Assembly: GCA_965662365.1 (NCBI GenBank)
Contig: CBFIHR010000018.1
Location: forward strand, 1-64,000
Direction of reading: 5' to 3'
Source: CAWVWD01 sp965662365
GTDB taxonomy: Bacteria; Bacteroidota; Bacteroidia; Chitinophagales; Saprospiraceae
DNA length: 64,000 nt
This document shows, piece after piece, positions 27,620-36,966 of the stretch. Position 1 is the first letter of the stretch. Each line of letters begins with the position of its first letter. The notes under the pieces were generated by a model. It did not search any database. It was not told the origin of the DNA and saw nothing but the letters and a program-made list of their open reading frames with translations. The position numbers were made by a program, and so were the translations under genes.

Positions 27620-27793
27620 GGTTCTTTGAAAAATCCCGTGATAAAGTGAAATATGAGCGCTTTTCTGAAATCGTTTTGTGTTGAAGTTTTGATGTTGAAA
27701 CGTCCACACATCAACACTTTAATACATCAATACAAAAAACGATTTTAAACAGTTTCTAATTTTGTATTTCACTACGGGATTTTTCAAAGAACT
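27620..27793. mobile_element. Foldback MITE with ISL3-like ends (about 174 bp)
   Basis: The ends carry GTTCTTTGAAAAATCCCGT in inverted orientation, followed on each side by a GTGAAAT-like stretch. The interior arms (CGTTTTGTGTTGAAG... and its near complement ...CATCAATACAAAAAACG) also pair, so nearly the whole element can fold into one hairpin. The ends resemble those of the ISL3-type element (GGTTCTTCGACAAATCC), suggesting mobilisation by a related transposase. No coding frame; no clear target duplication. Confidence 0.78.
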
Positions 27794-27936
27794 CAAAAAA
27801 TTATATTATTATTGGTTTGTCTGTGAAGTTGCTATGCAATATGTTTTTCATATAGTGAATTGCTGTATGTAGAGTTTAAGTTGTTCTAACTCGTTTAATA
27901 GCATTGTTTCATAATTTTAAAAAGATTTTAGGTTAA

Positions 27937-29187
27937 ATGATTAAAATCCCACGAAAAAACCTTGTTGCATATGCCTTTTTTTTATTTTGGCCGTTCCTTG
28001 CTTTGATATACGCCATAATCAATTATAAAGAGAAATATGCTAAGAATATAGTTTGGCTATTCACTTGTTTTTATGGTTTTACCTTTGTGATTCCTCCAGG
28101 TGGAGATTCTGTTCATTATCGAGAATATTTTTTATACATCCATTCAGGTAACTTCTCATTTATAGACTTCTTTCAAGCTTTACTTAGAGGAGAGGAGGGG
28201 CGAGGTGATTATTACGAGCCGATAGTTTCGTTTATTATAGCACTTTTTACAGACGATTATAGATATCTTTTTTTAGCATTTGCTATCGTTTTTGGCTTTT
28301 TCTTTAGTAGAAGTCTATGGATGATTATAGATCACTATTCTATAAAACTAAAGCCTTTGAGTATTATATTTTTTGTGTTTTTAGTTACTATTCTTCCTAT
28401 ATGGAATATAAATGGTGTAAGATTTTATACAGCGTCTATAATTTTTTGCTACGCATTATTAAGTTATTATCTCAAAGGACATAAAAAATCTATATTACTC
28501 ATATTATTAACGCCTTTTGTACATTTTTCGTTTTATATTGCTGTGGGGTTATTTTTGATGAGCTTACTTTTTAGTATTGTTAGTGTAAAAAGAATAGTTT
28601 ACATAGGGTTATTTGTTTTTGGAGTATTCTTATCTAATTTTGAAATAGAAACACTTTTGAATTTTTCATTTTTAGTAGAAGATAATGAGCATCTTACAGG
28701 AAGAATAAATGCTTACACACAACCAGGTTTTGTCGAGAGCTATTTTAATGAAAATCGAAGGTCATGGTTTATGAAAATAAATGATGATGTTTGGAGGTAT
28801 AGCAGTATATTTATTATTGTGTTTTTATTAGGGTTTAATTACGAGAAAATCAAGGAATATGAGTTAGATAAAATATTATTTATGGGTGTTATTATTTTTA
28901 GCGTTACCGCTGTTTTAAACGTAATTCCTTCTATGCAAAGATTCTTTACCCTTTCTTCTTACCTACTCACAACTACCCTCATTCTTTTTTATCAGAAAAG
29001 TAAATCTAACTACTGGATGAATGTGTTAAGTCCTGTACTCAGCATTTTGTTGATTTTTTTATCCTTCATTCAGTTAAGGATAGGATGGCAAAGCATGAAC
29101 ATAACCTTGTTATTTTCAAATCCTTTATTAGCTCCTTTTTTTGAAAATACTATCTCTATATCAGACTTTTATGAAGGGAACGTTTAA
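27937..29187 (+). CDS. EpsG-family / Wzy-like polysaccharide polymerase
   Basis: A 416-residue membrane protein with about 10-11 hydrophobic segments. The motifs PPGGDSVHYREYF near residue 50, NGVRFYTASIIF near 165 and PFVHFSFYIA near 195 are characteristic of the EpsG family, whose members polymerise lipid-linked repeat units in the periplasm. With the flippase at 22579 and Wzc/Wza at 10857-14015 it completes a Wzy-dependent system. The region just upstream is filled with mobile-element debris, so its promoter context has probably changed. Confidence 0.85.
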   Translation: MIKIPRKNLVAYAFFLFWPFLALIYAIINYKEKYAKNIVWLFTCFYGFTFVIPPGGDSVHYREYFLYIHSGNFSFIDFFQALLRGEEGRGDYYEPIVSFIIALFTDDYRYLFLAFAIVFGFFFSRSLWMIIDHYSIKLKPLSIIFFVFLVTILPIWNINGVRFYTASIIFCYALLSYYLKGHKKSILLILLTPFVHFSFYIAVGLFLMSLLFSIVSVKRIVYIGLFVFGVFLSNFEIETLLNFSFLVEDNEHLTGRINAYTQPGFVESYFNENRRSWFMKINDDVWRYSSIFIIVFLLGFNYEKIKEYELDKILFMGVIIFSVTAVLNVIPSMQRFFTLSSYLLTTTLILFYQKSKSNYWMNVLSPVLSILLIFLSFIQLRIGWQSMNITLLFSNPLLAPFFENTISISDFYEGNV

Positions 29188-29215
29188 ATTAGCCCACTAA
29201 ACTGTTAGATTTCTA

Positions 29216-30259
29216 ATGGATATCAATCAGACTTTATTCTTCAACTATACATACTTTTATACAAAGAAAAAAAATAATATAATAATTCTGCATAGAAATA
29301 GAATTATACCGTTAATAAATAATAATATGTTAAAATCTCTTATCAAGCAGAACAGTAATTTCCATAGTCTATCTGCTTCAGAGCCAAATATTTTTATTTT
29401 TACAATGCCAAGAAGTGGCTCTACTTGGCTAATGGAGCTACTGGTTCGTCAACCAAAATTTAAATATGTAAGTGAACCTTTCAATATTCGTAATGAACTT
29501 GTACGAAAATATTTAAAAATTAATTCTTGGGAAGAATTATATAGTGATAAAAACGAAGGTTTGATTCAAGACTACATTGAAGGGTTATCATCAGGAAAGC
29601 TTGGTTTTTTAAATCCGAATCCATTTGGAGATTATTATAAAATGTTTACCAATAGAATTGTATTTAAAATAATTCATTTTGGAGAACATCGAATTAACTG
29701 GTTTAAAGAAGAGTTTGGAGGGAAGGTAGTTTTCCTTTTTCGACATCCTATTGCAGTTACACATTCAAGAAAGGTACTACCACGTATAGAAACTCTTGTT
29801 GAAGGTGATTACAGTAAAAACTTTACTCCATCTCAACTCAAATATGCCAAAGAGGTAGTGAAAGGAGGAAATCATTTTCAAAAAGGAATTGTCTCATGGT
29901 GTCTTCAAAATGCTTTACCTATCAGAGATAGACAAGAGGATTGGGCTTTTATTAGTTACGAACAGTTAGTAAGTGACCCCGAAGTAGTAGCTAATCATCT
30001 AAAGGAAAAGCTTAATTTAGTTAATGTAGAGAAAATACTTGAAAATATAGATAAATTTTCAATGGTAAAATCATTATCAGACGCTACTACTCATGAGATA
30101 ATGAAGAAAGGAAAACGGGATAAACTTCTTACTAAATGGAAAGATAAAACATCTAAGGAACAAGAAGAATTCACCTGGAAAACCTTAGAAGTTTTTGGAT
30201 TGGATATTTATCAAAAAGGAAATTTTATGCCGAACTCCAAATATCTTATAAAACCTTAA
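29216..30259 (+). CDS. Sulfotransferase (PAPS-dependent), type 1-like
   Basis: A 347-residue protein with the 5'-phosphosulfate loop FTMPRSGSTWLMELL (about residues 62-76) and the 3'-phosphate motif VVFLFRHPIAVTHSRK, the two PAPS-binding signatures of sulfotransferases. The first ~37 residues before MLKSLIKQ are poorly conserved-looking, so ATG 29327 is a possible alternative start. It would transfer sulfate from PAPS (cysCDN products) to a sugar. It is the first of three sulfotransferase genes within 6.5 kb. Confidence 0.88.
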   Translation: MDINQTLFFNYTYFYTKKKNNIIILHRNRIIPLINNNMLKSLIKQNSNFHSLSASEPNIFIFTMPRSGSTWLMELLVRQPKFKYVSEPFNIRNELVRKYLKINSWEELYSDKNEGLIQDYIEGLSSGKLGFLNPNPFGDYYKMFTNRIVFKIIHFGEHRINWFKEEFGGKVVFLFRHPIAVTHSRKVLPRIETLVEGDYSKNFTPSQLKYAKEVVKGGNHFQKGIVSWCLQNALPIRDRQEDWAFISYEQLVSDPEVVANHLKEKLNLVNVEKILENIDKFSMVKSLSDATTHEIMKKGKRDKLLTKWKDKTSKEQEEFTWKTLEVFGLDIYQKGNFMPNSKYLIKP

Positions 30260-30275
30260 CTACTCTTCTAAAAAC

Positions 30276-30821
30276 ATGCAAGACATCATAAAAAAAGACT
30301 TATATAGATATCGACCTTTTCCTTATAGTTTCAAACAATTGTTACAAGGATTTCGCTCTCCTGGATTTAGATATACTTTTTTCATGAGAAAGGTAGCTTT
30401 AGCTAAAAATCCTATTGTCTATTGGTTGTATAAAATGATTTTAAGACGATACCTTTATAAATATAGTTTCCAAATCGGAGCTAATACAAAAATTGGAGAA
30501 GGATTATATATCGGTCATTTTGGAAGAGTAATTATAAGTGTAAATGCTACTATAGGGAAATATTGTAACCTATCCCCAGGTGTTACAATCGGTCGAGATC
30601 ACAGAGGAAAAAGGAGAGGAGCTCCAACGATAGGGGATTATGTATGGATTGGAACTAATACCGTAATAGTAGGAAGAGTAGAAATAGGAAATAATGTGTT
30701 AATTGCACCAAACTCTTTTGTAAACTTTGATGTTCCCGCTAACTCAATAGTGATAGGTAACCCTGGAAAAATTATTACAAGGGATAACCCCACAGAAGGC
30801 TATATCAATAATACTCAATAA
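30276..30821 (+). CDS. Serine acetyltransferase-like hexapeptide acyltransferase
   Basis: A 181-residue left-handed beta-helix protein. An alpha-helical N-terminal half leads to IGANTKIGEGLYIGHFGRVIISVNATIGKYCNLSPGV-like coils (GHFG carries the likely catalytic His), then IGDYVWIGTNTVIVG and IVIGNPGKIITR. CysE-like members in polysaccharide loci acetylate sugars rather than serine. It lies between a sulfotransferase and a NodB-like gene, 10-17 bases from each. Confidence 0.82.
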   Translation: MQDIIKKDLYRYRPFPYSFKQLLQGFRSPGFRYTFFMRKVALAKNPIVYWLYKMILRRYLYKYSFQIGANTKIGEGLYIGHFGRVIISVNATIGKYCNLSPGVTIGRDHRGKRRGAPTIGDYVWIGTNTVIVGRVEIGNNVLIAPNSFVNFDVPANSIVIGNPGKIITRDNPTEGYINNTQ

Positions 30822-30830
30822 AGCATTAAA

Positions 30831-31931
30831 ATGTCTTTAAAAGAAAACATAAAGTGGAACTTAGGTCATTTTTTAGGTAAACGGACATCGACTAAAAAAA
30901 TTATTATCCAATCAGATGACTGGGGAACAATTAGGATGCCCAGTAGAAAGGCATATGATAGATTAATATCTAAAGGCGTCTCAGTTGATAAAAATGCTTT
31001 CTCAAAATATGACGCATTAGAAAGTAATGAAGATTTGGAGGCTTTATTTGAAGTATTTCGGAAATACAAAGGAGCTAATGGTGCTCATCCTGTAATGGCT
31101 GCTAATGTGATTGTCGCTAATCCCGATTTTAAAAAAATAAAAGACGATAATTTTCAAAAATATCATTACGAATACTTTACAGAAACGCTGAAAAGGTATC
31201 CCAAACATGATAATGTTTGGGAGTTATATAAAGAAGGAGAAAAAGAAGGTTTTTTTATACCTCATTTTCATGGAAGAGAACATTTGAATGTTACTCAATA
31301 CCTTGATGCTTTACAGTCAAAAGACGACGTTCTTTTAAAAGCTTTTGAAGAAGAAACTTTTGCCGTTAATATAAACACTGATACAGCTAAAAGAAATAAT
31401 CTAATGGCTGCATTGGATTATGAAACAGTAGAAGGCTACAAAGATATTAATAATATTATTTTAGATGGACTTCAAATATTTGAGTCCATTTTTAATAAAA
31501 CATCTGATTCTTTCATTGCTCCTTGTTATATATGGAGTGAAAAATCTGAACAGGTATTTGCTGAATCTGGTGTAAAAAAGATTCAAAGTATTCCTTATCA
31601 ATACGAGCCTACTCCTAATGCTAAGTGGTATAAGAAGAAATTTCATTATACAGGACAACAAAATCAATTTGGACAATCCTATCTTGTGCGTAATGTATTT
31701 TTTGAGCCAACAGTAAGACCAAATAAAGACTGGGTAGGTGAAGCACTAAAGCGTATTGATATCGCTTTTAAATGGAAGAAACCTGTTATTTTAAGTACTC
31801 ATAGGATTAACTTTATTGGGTCCATTCATCCAGAAAATAGAACCAAAAATTTAAAACTATTGGATGAGTTGTTAAGAAAAATTATACAGAACTGGCCTGA
31901 TGTTCATTTTGTTGATAGTCAAGAGCTTTAG
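30831..31931 (+). CDS. NodB-superfamily-like putative polysaccharide deacetylase, paralogue A
   Basis: A 366-residue protein without a signal peptide. The features resemble carbohydrate esterase/NodB enzymes: QSDDWGT near residue 28 (Asp-Asp pair), HFHGREHLN near residue 145 (His-x3-His), a motif-3-like FIAPCYIWS, and LSTHRINF near the C-terminus. These correspond to the metal and catalytic positions of polysaccharide deacetylases, but the overall sequence is divergent, so the assignment is tentative. A paralogue with the same motifs lies at 38151. Deacetylation of an N-acetyl sugar inside the cytoplasm, perhaps before N-sulfation, is a possibility, not shown. Confidence 0.6.
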   Translation: MSLKENIKWNLGHFLGKRTSTKKIIIQSDDWGTIRMPSRKAYDRLISKGVSVDKNAFSKYDALESNEDLEALFEVFRKYKGANGAHPVMAANVIVANPDFKKIKDDNFQKYHYEYFTETLKRYPKHDNVWELYKEGEKEGFFIPHFHGREHLNVTQYLDALQSKDDVLLKAFEEETFAVNINTDTAKRNNLMAALDYETVEGYKDINNIILDGLQIFESIFNKTSDSFIAPCYIWSEKSEQVFAESGVKKIQSIPYQYEPTPNAKWYKKKFHYTGQQNQFGQSYLVRNVFFEPTVRPNKDWVGEALKRIDIAFKWKKPVILSTHRINFIGSIHPENRTKNLKLLDELLRKIIQNWPDVHFVDSQEL

Positions 31932-31982
31932 TTTTTAAGAGATTAAACATCGTATTTTTTAAAAATACATTTAGTAAAACAT

Positions 31983-32807
31983 ATGTTACCAAACTTTTTA
32001 ATCATAGGTTCTCAAAAAGCGGGAACAACGAGTATGTATGAAGTTCTAAGGCATCATCCAGAGCTTTTTTTACCTCAAAAAAAAGAACTTAATTTCTTTT
32101 ATCTTGAAAAAGAATATGAAAAAGGAATTAATTATTACGAAAACTACTTTAAGATAAATGAAGAAGGAAAAATAGCAGGAGAGGCATCACCTGGATATAT
32201 CTGTAGAAAATCATCTCCTGAACGTATCAAAGAACATATTCCGGATGCAAAATTAATTCTTATTGTTAGGAATCCTATTGACAGAGCATATTCTCAATAT
32301 TGGCATAGTAGAAGAAACTTAAATGAAGGTTACACCTTTGAACAAGCCATAGAAAAGTATTTGAATGCTGATTACTGGTCAAACTCTAAGGGTTATTTCA
32401 ATCGAGGGTGTTATATCAAATACATTAAATATTACCTAAATTATTTTGATAAATCACAGATATTGATATTATTATTTGACGAGATGAAAAAATCGCCTCA
32501 AAGTTTTTATCAAAAAGTATTTGATTTTTTAAATGTATCGCCTATTCAGATAGATGAATTAGAGTTAAAGTATAATAGTTCCACAGTTTATAATAATCCT
32601 ATTTACAATTTTTTATTTTCTAACCCTGCAATTAGTGCTAAACTTCCCAAAAGATTTAAAGTTATTAGCCGTTGGGGAAGGAAAAAGCCTTATAAATATG
32701 ATAAGATGAAACCTGAAACAAGAAAAAGGTTAGTAGAGTTTTATAAGCCGTGGAATGATGAATTAGCTAAATTTCTTGGAACAGATCTTTCTTCTTGGAA
32801 TCAATAA
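31983..32807 (+). CDS. Sulfotransferase, heparan-sulfate type
   Basis: A 274-residue protein starting directly with the PAPS-binding loop FLIIGSQKAGTTSMYEVL (residues ~5-22), followed by KELNFFYLE, GEASPGYI and the 3'-phosphate motif LILIVRNPIDRAYSQYWHS. This set is characteristic of the carbohydrate sulfotransferases related to heparan-sulfate N- and O-sulfotransferases. It would sulfate a sugar of the polymer or its lipid-linked precursor. This is the clearest of the three sulfotransferases. Confidence 0.93.
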   Translation: MLPNFLIIGSQKAGTTSMYEVLRHHPELFLPQKKELNFFYLEKEYEKGINYYENYFKINEEGKIAGEASPGYICRKSSPERIKEHIPDAKLILIVRNPIDRAYSQYWHSRRNLNEGYTFEQAIEKYLNADYWSNSKGYFNRGCYIKYIKYYLNYFDKSQILILLFDEMKKSPQSFYQKVFDFLNVSPIQIDELELKYNSSTVYNNPIYNFLFSNPAISAKLPKRFKVISRWGRKKPYKYDKMKPETRKRLVEFYKPWNDELAKFLGTDLSSWNQ

Positions 32808-32816
32808 AATTAAATA

Positions 32817-33893
32817 ATGAAGCACATTTGTATTACTACCTTAGCACTTTCTGCTGGTGGTGCGGAGAGATTCGTTTCTGAATTAGCCAATTACTGGGGA
32901 AGAGAGAATGAGGTTAAAATTAGTGTAGTTCTTCTTTTTAGAAAAGAGATATTTTATGACATAAATGCTAATGTAAGAGTATATGAACCAACCTATACTG
33001 CTTCCAACAATAAAATAATACAATTTTTTCAATTATGGAAATATCTTAGAAAAACAGTAAAAAAAATCAATCCCGACACTATCTTTAATGTTGGTTACAA
33101 CTCTCTGACAGTATTTCTTTTACTTGGATTAGGCTATCCTTTATACATATCAAACAGATCCAATCCGTTGAAGAAAAGACCTTTATGGTATAGAGTAATA
33201 CGTTACATAATGTATTCTATCGCTGATGGAATACTTGTACAGACTTCTGTTGCTCAAAAACAATACTCAGAAGTAACTGCTAATAAAAATATTATTGTAA
33301 TTCCTAATTTTGTTAGAAAAATAACATTTATTGCCAATATTGAAAAGAGAAATCAGATTATATCCTTAAGTCGCTTTATAAAAAGTAAAAATTTACCTGT
33401 ATTAATTAAGGCTTTTTCAAGTATCAAAAATAAATCATGGAAACTTGTTTTGGTAGGAGATGGACCTGAACGTAAAACGTTAGAAGAAGTCGCTAACAAA
33501 TACCATGTAAAGGAAAGAATTATTTTTACAGGCTATCAAAAAAATGTAGATAAATACCTACAAGAAAGTAAAGTGTTCGCTTTCCCCAGTTTATCAGAGG
33601 GATATCCTAATGCACTATTAGAAGCAATGGCTAGTCCGCTTCCGGTAGTAAGTTATAATTGTAATGCTGGACCTGCTGATTTAATTCAAGATGGCGTTAA
33701 TGGTTTCTTAGTTCCTTTGCACGATGAAAAGTTATTTATTGAAAAAATTGACTTATTAGTTGAAGATGAAAAGTTAAGAAATAGAATGTCGAACGAAGCT
33801 ATTAAAGTACGAAATAGCAATTCTATAGATTTTTTAGCTGAAAGAATTAAGGATTTTTTATTAGAAAAATCAAAGAAGTCAAAAATTGAATAG
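32817..33893 (+). CDS. Glycosyltransferase family 4
   Basis: A 358-residue retaining GT-B enzyme. The N-terminus LALSAGGAERFVSELA is a classical GT4 acceptor-side motif; ISLSRFIKSKNLPVLIKAF, LVGDGPERKTLEE and FPSLSEGYPNALLEAMAS (E-x7-E) mark the donor domain. It ends 8 bases inside the next glycosyltransferase gene, which shows coupled translation. Donor and acceptor sugars cannot be read from the sequence. Confidence 0.92.
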   Translation: MKHICITTLALSAGGAERFVSELANYWGRENEVKISVVLLFRKEIFYDINANVRVYEPTYTASNNKIIQFFQLWKYLRKTVKKINPDTIFNVGYNSLTVFLLLGLGYPLYISNRSNPLKKRPLWYRVIRYIMYSIADGILVQTSVAQKQYSEVTANKNIIVIPNFVRKITFIANIEKRNQIISLSRFIKSKNLPVLIKAFSSIKNKSWKLVLVGDGPERKTLEEVANKYHVKERIIFTGYQKNVDKYLQESKVFAFPSLSEGYPNALLEAMASPLPVVSYNCNAGPADLIQDGVNGFLVPLHDEKLFIEKIDLLVEDEKLRNRMSNEAIKVRNSNSIDFLAERIKDFLLEKSKKSKIE

Positions 33894-34992
33894 TAAAAAC
33901 GAAATAGTCTGTATATTAAATTACGCACCACATTATCGGAAGCGTATTTACCATTTAATGGAGGAAAAACTTGATTGTGACTTTTATTTTGGAAATAGAA
34001 CATTTTCAAAAATAAAAAAACTCGATTACCAAGAATTTCATAAAGAGATAAAAGAACTTAAGTTTTTTTATATTAATTTTTTTTATTGGTTATTAGGAGC
34101 TTCTTTGATTTGCTTTAAACCGTACAAAAAATATGTACTAACAGGTGAAGTATATAGCGTTTCAAATTGGAGTATTTTAATTCTTAATAAAATTTTAGGT
34201 AAAAAGACTTATCTCTGGACACACGGTCTATATGGTGATGAAAAAGGAATAAAAAAGATACTCAAGAAGACATTTTATCATTTGGCAGATGGTCTATTTG
34301 TATATGGAGAATATGCTATTAATCTTTTAAAAAATATTAATATTCCTGAACACCGACTTCACTATATTGGTAACTCATTAGACTATGATAATCAACTTTC
34401 TATTAGGAAAGAATTAGAAATTTCTCCGATATATAAAGATTATTTTAAAAACGAGCTTCCCGTTTTATTTTTTATCGGAAGATTAGGAACAAGAAAAAAA
34501 CTGGAAATGTTGATTGAAGCTCAACAGTTGACTAAAAAAACGACTCCTTTTAACTTGGTTTTTATTGGAGATGGTGCTGATAGAGAAAATTTAGAAAAGT
34601 TAGTGAATCAATATCAGCTACAAAAAAATGTTTGGTTTTTTGGTGCTTGTTATGATGAAAAAATAATTGCTAAACTTATTTACAATGCGGACTTGTGTGT
34701 TTCTCCAGGCTTCGTTGGTCTTACAGCAATACATAGTATGAGTTTTGGAACGCCAGTAATATCCCATAATAATTTTCATAAACAAATGCCAGAGTTTGAA
34801 GCGATTCAAGAAAGTGTTACAGGAGACTTCTTCGAAGAGAATGATATTGAAGACCTAACAGAGGTTATTCAAAATTGGTTGAAAAAATATCCAAGTAAAA
34901 CAGAAGAAGTAATGGAAAACTGTTTTTATAAAGTTGATACAAAGTTTAATCCTTATATCCAAATGGAACAATTTGAGAGGATATTATTGTAA
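33886..34992 (+). CDS. Glycosyltransferase family 4
   Basis: A 368-residue GT-B protein: ILNYAPHYRKRIYHLME at the N-terminus, LFFIGRLGTRKKLEMLIEA, FIGDGADRENLEKL and SPGFVGLTAIHSMSFGTP in the donor domain. The TTG at 33886, overlapping the previous stop, gives the best N-terminus; there is no ATG before the conserved part. Specificity unknown. Confidence 0.88.
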   Translation: MNSKNEIVCILNYAPHYRKRIYHLMEEKLDCDFYFGNRTFSKIKKLDYQEFHKEIKELKFFYINFFYWLLGASLICFKPYKKYVLTGEVYSVSNWSILILNKILGKKTYLWTHGLYGDEKGIKKILKKTFYHLADGLFVYGEYAINLLKNINIPEHRLHYIGNSLDYDNQLSIRKELEISPIYKDYFKNELPVLFFIGRLGTRKKLEMLIEAQQLTKKTTPFNLVFIGDGADRENLEKLVNQYQLQKNVWFFGACYDEKIIAKLIYNADLCVSPGFVGLTAIHSMSFGTPVISHNNFHKQMPEFEAIQESVTGDFFEENDIEDLTEVIQNWLKKYPSKTEEVMENCFYKVDTKFNPYIQMEQFERILL

Positions 34993-35050
34993 ATGGAATT
35001 TTCCAAGTTTAAAATTTAGACTTATTCACTCTTTAATGTAAATTATTAAT

Positions 35051-35716
35051 ATGGTATTTTCAGAAAAATACAATTTTATATTTATTGCATCTCCTAAAAC
35101 GGGAACAGTTACCGTTCAAAAGGTACTACAAAATTTAGACCCTGAGGCTGAAAGGTTTAAAATAAAAAGAGGAACTGAAGAGATTAAAATATTTGGTCAT
35201 GCACGAGCAATAGATATAAAGGAAGCTATTGGAGATGATTTTTATAATCAGCACCAAACATTTGCTTTTGTTAGAAACCCTCTATCTAAATTTGTTTCGA
35301 GTTATTTTTTTTACAAAGGCTCTTCGTTTAAAACTAAAAAGCAAATAAAATCATTGAAGTGGCGAGTCGATAGAAGTTTAAAAGTTTTGTTTGCAAAAAT
35401 ATTTCCCTTTAAGATTTGGGCTATTTTGTATCCTTATAAGTCTAATTATGGTCATATTACAGACAGAAAAGGAAACTTAATTGTTGATTACATTGGGCGT
35501 ACAGAAAATCTTAATCAAGATTTAATTTTTATTCTAAAAAAAATGGATATACCAACTGATGGTATTATCATTGAACGTCTCAATACATCAAAACATAAAG
35601 ACTACTCTTCTTATTATAAAGGTCAGTGGTTTAAAAATTTTGTAGAAAAAAAATTGGCGAAAGACTTAGAGCTGTATAATCAGTTAGTTGAAAAAATGAA
35701 TAAAGAAGAAGATTAA
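35051..35716 (+). CDS. Sulfotransferase family 2 protein
   Basis: A 221-residue protein with the PAPS loop FIFIASPKTGTVTVQKVL (residues ~9-26) and the 3'-phosphate motif FAFVRNPLSKFVSSYFF (~76-92), as in the sulfotransferase-2 (chondroitin/HNK-1-like) group. At 221 residues it is close to a minimal domain. It lies between glycosyltransferase genes, 58 and 34 bases from them. It is the third sulfotransferase of the locus. Confidence 0.88.
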   Translation: MVFSEKYNFIFIASPKTGTVTVQKVLQNLDPEAERFKIKRGTEEIKIFGHARAIDIKEAIGDDFYNQHQTFAFVRNPLSKFVSSYFFYKGSSFKTKKQIKSLKWRVDRSLKVLFAKIFPFKIWAILYPYKSNYGHITDRKGNLIVDYIGRTENLNQDLIFILKKMDIPTDGIIIERLNTSKHKDYSSYYKGQWFKNFVEKKLAKDLELYNQLVEKMNKEED

Positions 35717-35750
35717 ACTGTCTTTCATTTTAATAAAACCTAACAATCCT

Positions 35751-36932
35751 TTGAAAGTTTTACAAATCAATTCAGTAATTAATTCTGGAAGTACAGGAAG
35801 AATAGCAGAAGACATCGGTAAAGTGGTGATTGCTAATCATCACGAGAGTTATATTGCTTATGGAGTGAATGATAGAGAGAGTAGTTCTAACCGTGTGAAA
35901 ATTGGTGATAAAATCAATATCTTAGAACATAAAATCCAAAGTTTATTTTTTGATAAACATGGATTAGCTTCAAAAAAAGCGACGAATTCATTTATAAAAC
36001 AAATAGAAGAAATTAATCCAGATGTTATAGGTATTCATAATTTACATGGCTATTATATCAATTATGAAATACTTTTTGAATATTTTAAAAAACATAATAA
36101 ACCTGTAATCTGGACTTTTCATGATTGTTGGGCTTTTACAGGGCATTGTGCTTATTTTGAAAGGACACAATGTGAAAAATGGAAAACTCATTGTAAATCT
36201 TGTCCACAAACTACCACTTACCCAAAAAGCCTTGCCATTGATAGAAGTTTTGGGAATTTTAAAGATAAAAAGAAAGCATTTTTAGGAGTAGAACAATTAC
36301 AAATTATTACTCCCAGCCATTGGCTAAAAAACCTTGTCAAAGCATCTTTTTTAAAAGAGTATCCTGTAAGTGTAATTCACAACGGTATCGACTTGAATGT
36401 GTTTAAACCTTCCTCAAAAACAAATAATGAATCAAAAATAGTTATAGGTGTAGCAAGTATATGGGATGAAAGAAAGGGATTAAAGGACTTTATTAAGCTT
36501 AGAAGCCTTTTACCTCAGGATATACAGATAGTTTTAATTGGACTAAGTACACAGCAGATAAAAACACTTCCAGAGGGTATAAAAGGAATACAAAGAACTG
36601 AAAATGTTCAGGAATTAGCTGAGTGGTATAGTAAAGCCTCTGTTTTCGTAAATCCTACCTATATTGATAATTTTCCTACAACTAATATTGAAGCCTTGGC
36701 TTGTGGAACGCCAGTCGTTACTTATAGAACGGGCGGAAGTCCAGAAGCTATTGACGACAGAACAGGAGGTATTGTAGAAAAAGGAGATATAAAGGGGTTA
36801 AAGGACATGATTCTTCAGTGGATTAATAAAGAAGATGTTAGTTCAGTTTGTCGTAAACGAGCGGAGTTAAATTTTGATAAAAATGAACGTTATCTGGATT
36901 ACTTAGCTCTTTATGAAAAATTTAGCTTTTAA
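35751..36932 (+). CDS. Glycosyltransferase family 4 (WcaC-like)
   Basis: A 393-residue GT-B protein. It has QINSVINSGSTGRIAEDIG at the N-terminus, HNLHGYYINYEILF, TFHDCWAFTGHCAYFE with a following Cys cluster (CEKWKTHCKSCP), and FVNPTYIDNFPTTNIEALACG (E-x7-E-like region). This N-terminal/Cys pattern is common in Bacteroidota exopolysaccharide loci. The TTG at 35751 is needed for the conserved start MKVLQIN. Confidence 0.9.
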   Translation: MKVLQINSVINSGSTGRIAEDIGKVVIANHHESYIAYGVNDRESSSNRVKIGDKINILEHKIQSLFFDKHGLASKKATNSFIKQIEEINPDVIGIHNLHGYYINYEILFEYFKKHNKPVIWTFHDCWAFTGHCAYFERTQCEKWKTHCKSCPQTTTYPKSLAIDRSFGNFKDKKKAFLGVEQLQIITPSHWLKNLVKASFLKEYPVSVIHNGIDLNVFKPSSKTNNESKIVIGVASIWDERKGLKDFIKLRSLLPQDIQIVLIGLSTQQIKTLPEGIKGIQRTENVQELAEWYSKASVFVNPTYIDNFPTTNIEALACGTPVVTYRTGGSPEAIDDRTGGIVEKGDIKGLKDMILQWINKEDVSSVCRKRAELNFDKNERYLDYLALYEKFSF

Positions 36933-36966
36933 TAAAAATTTATTTTTAATAAATCAAGTCTAATAA

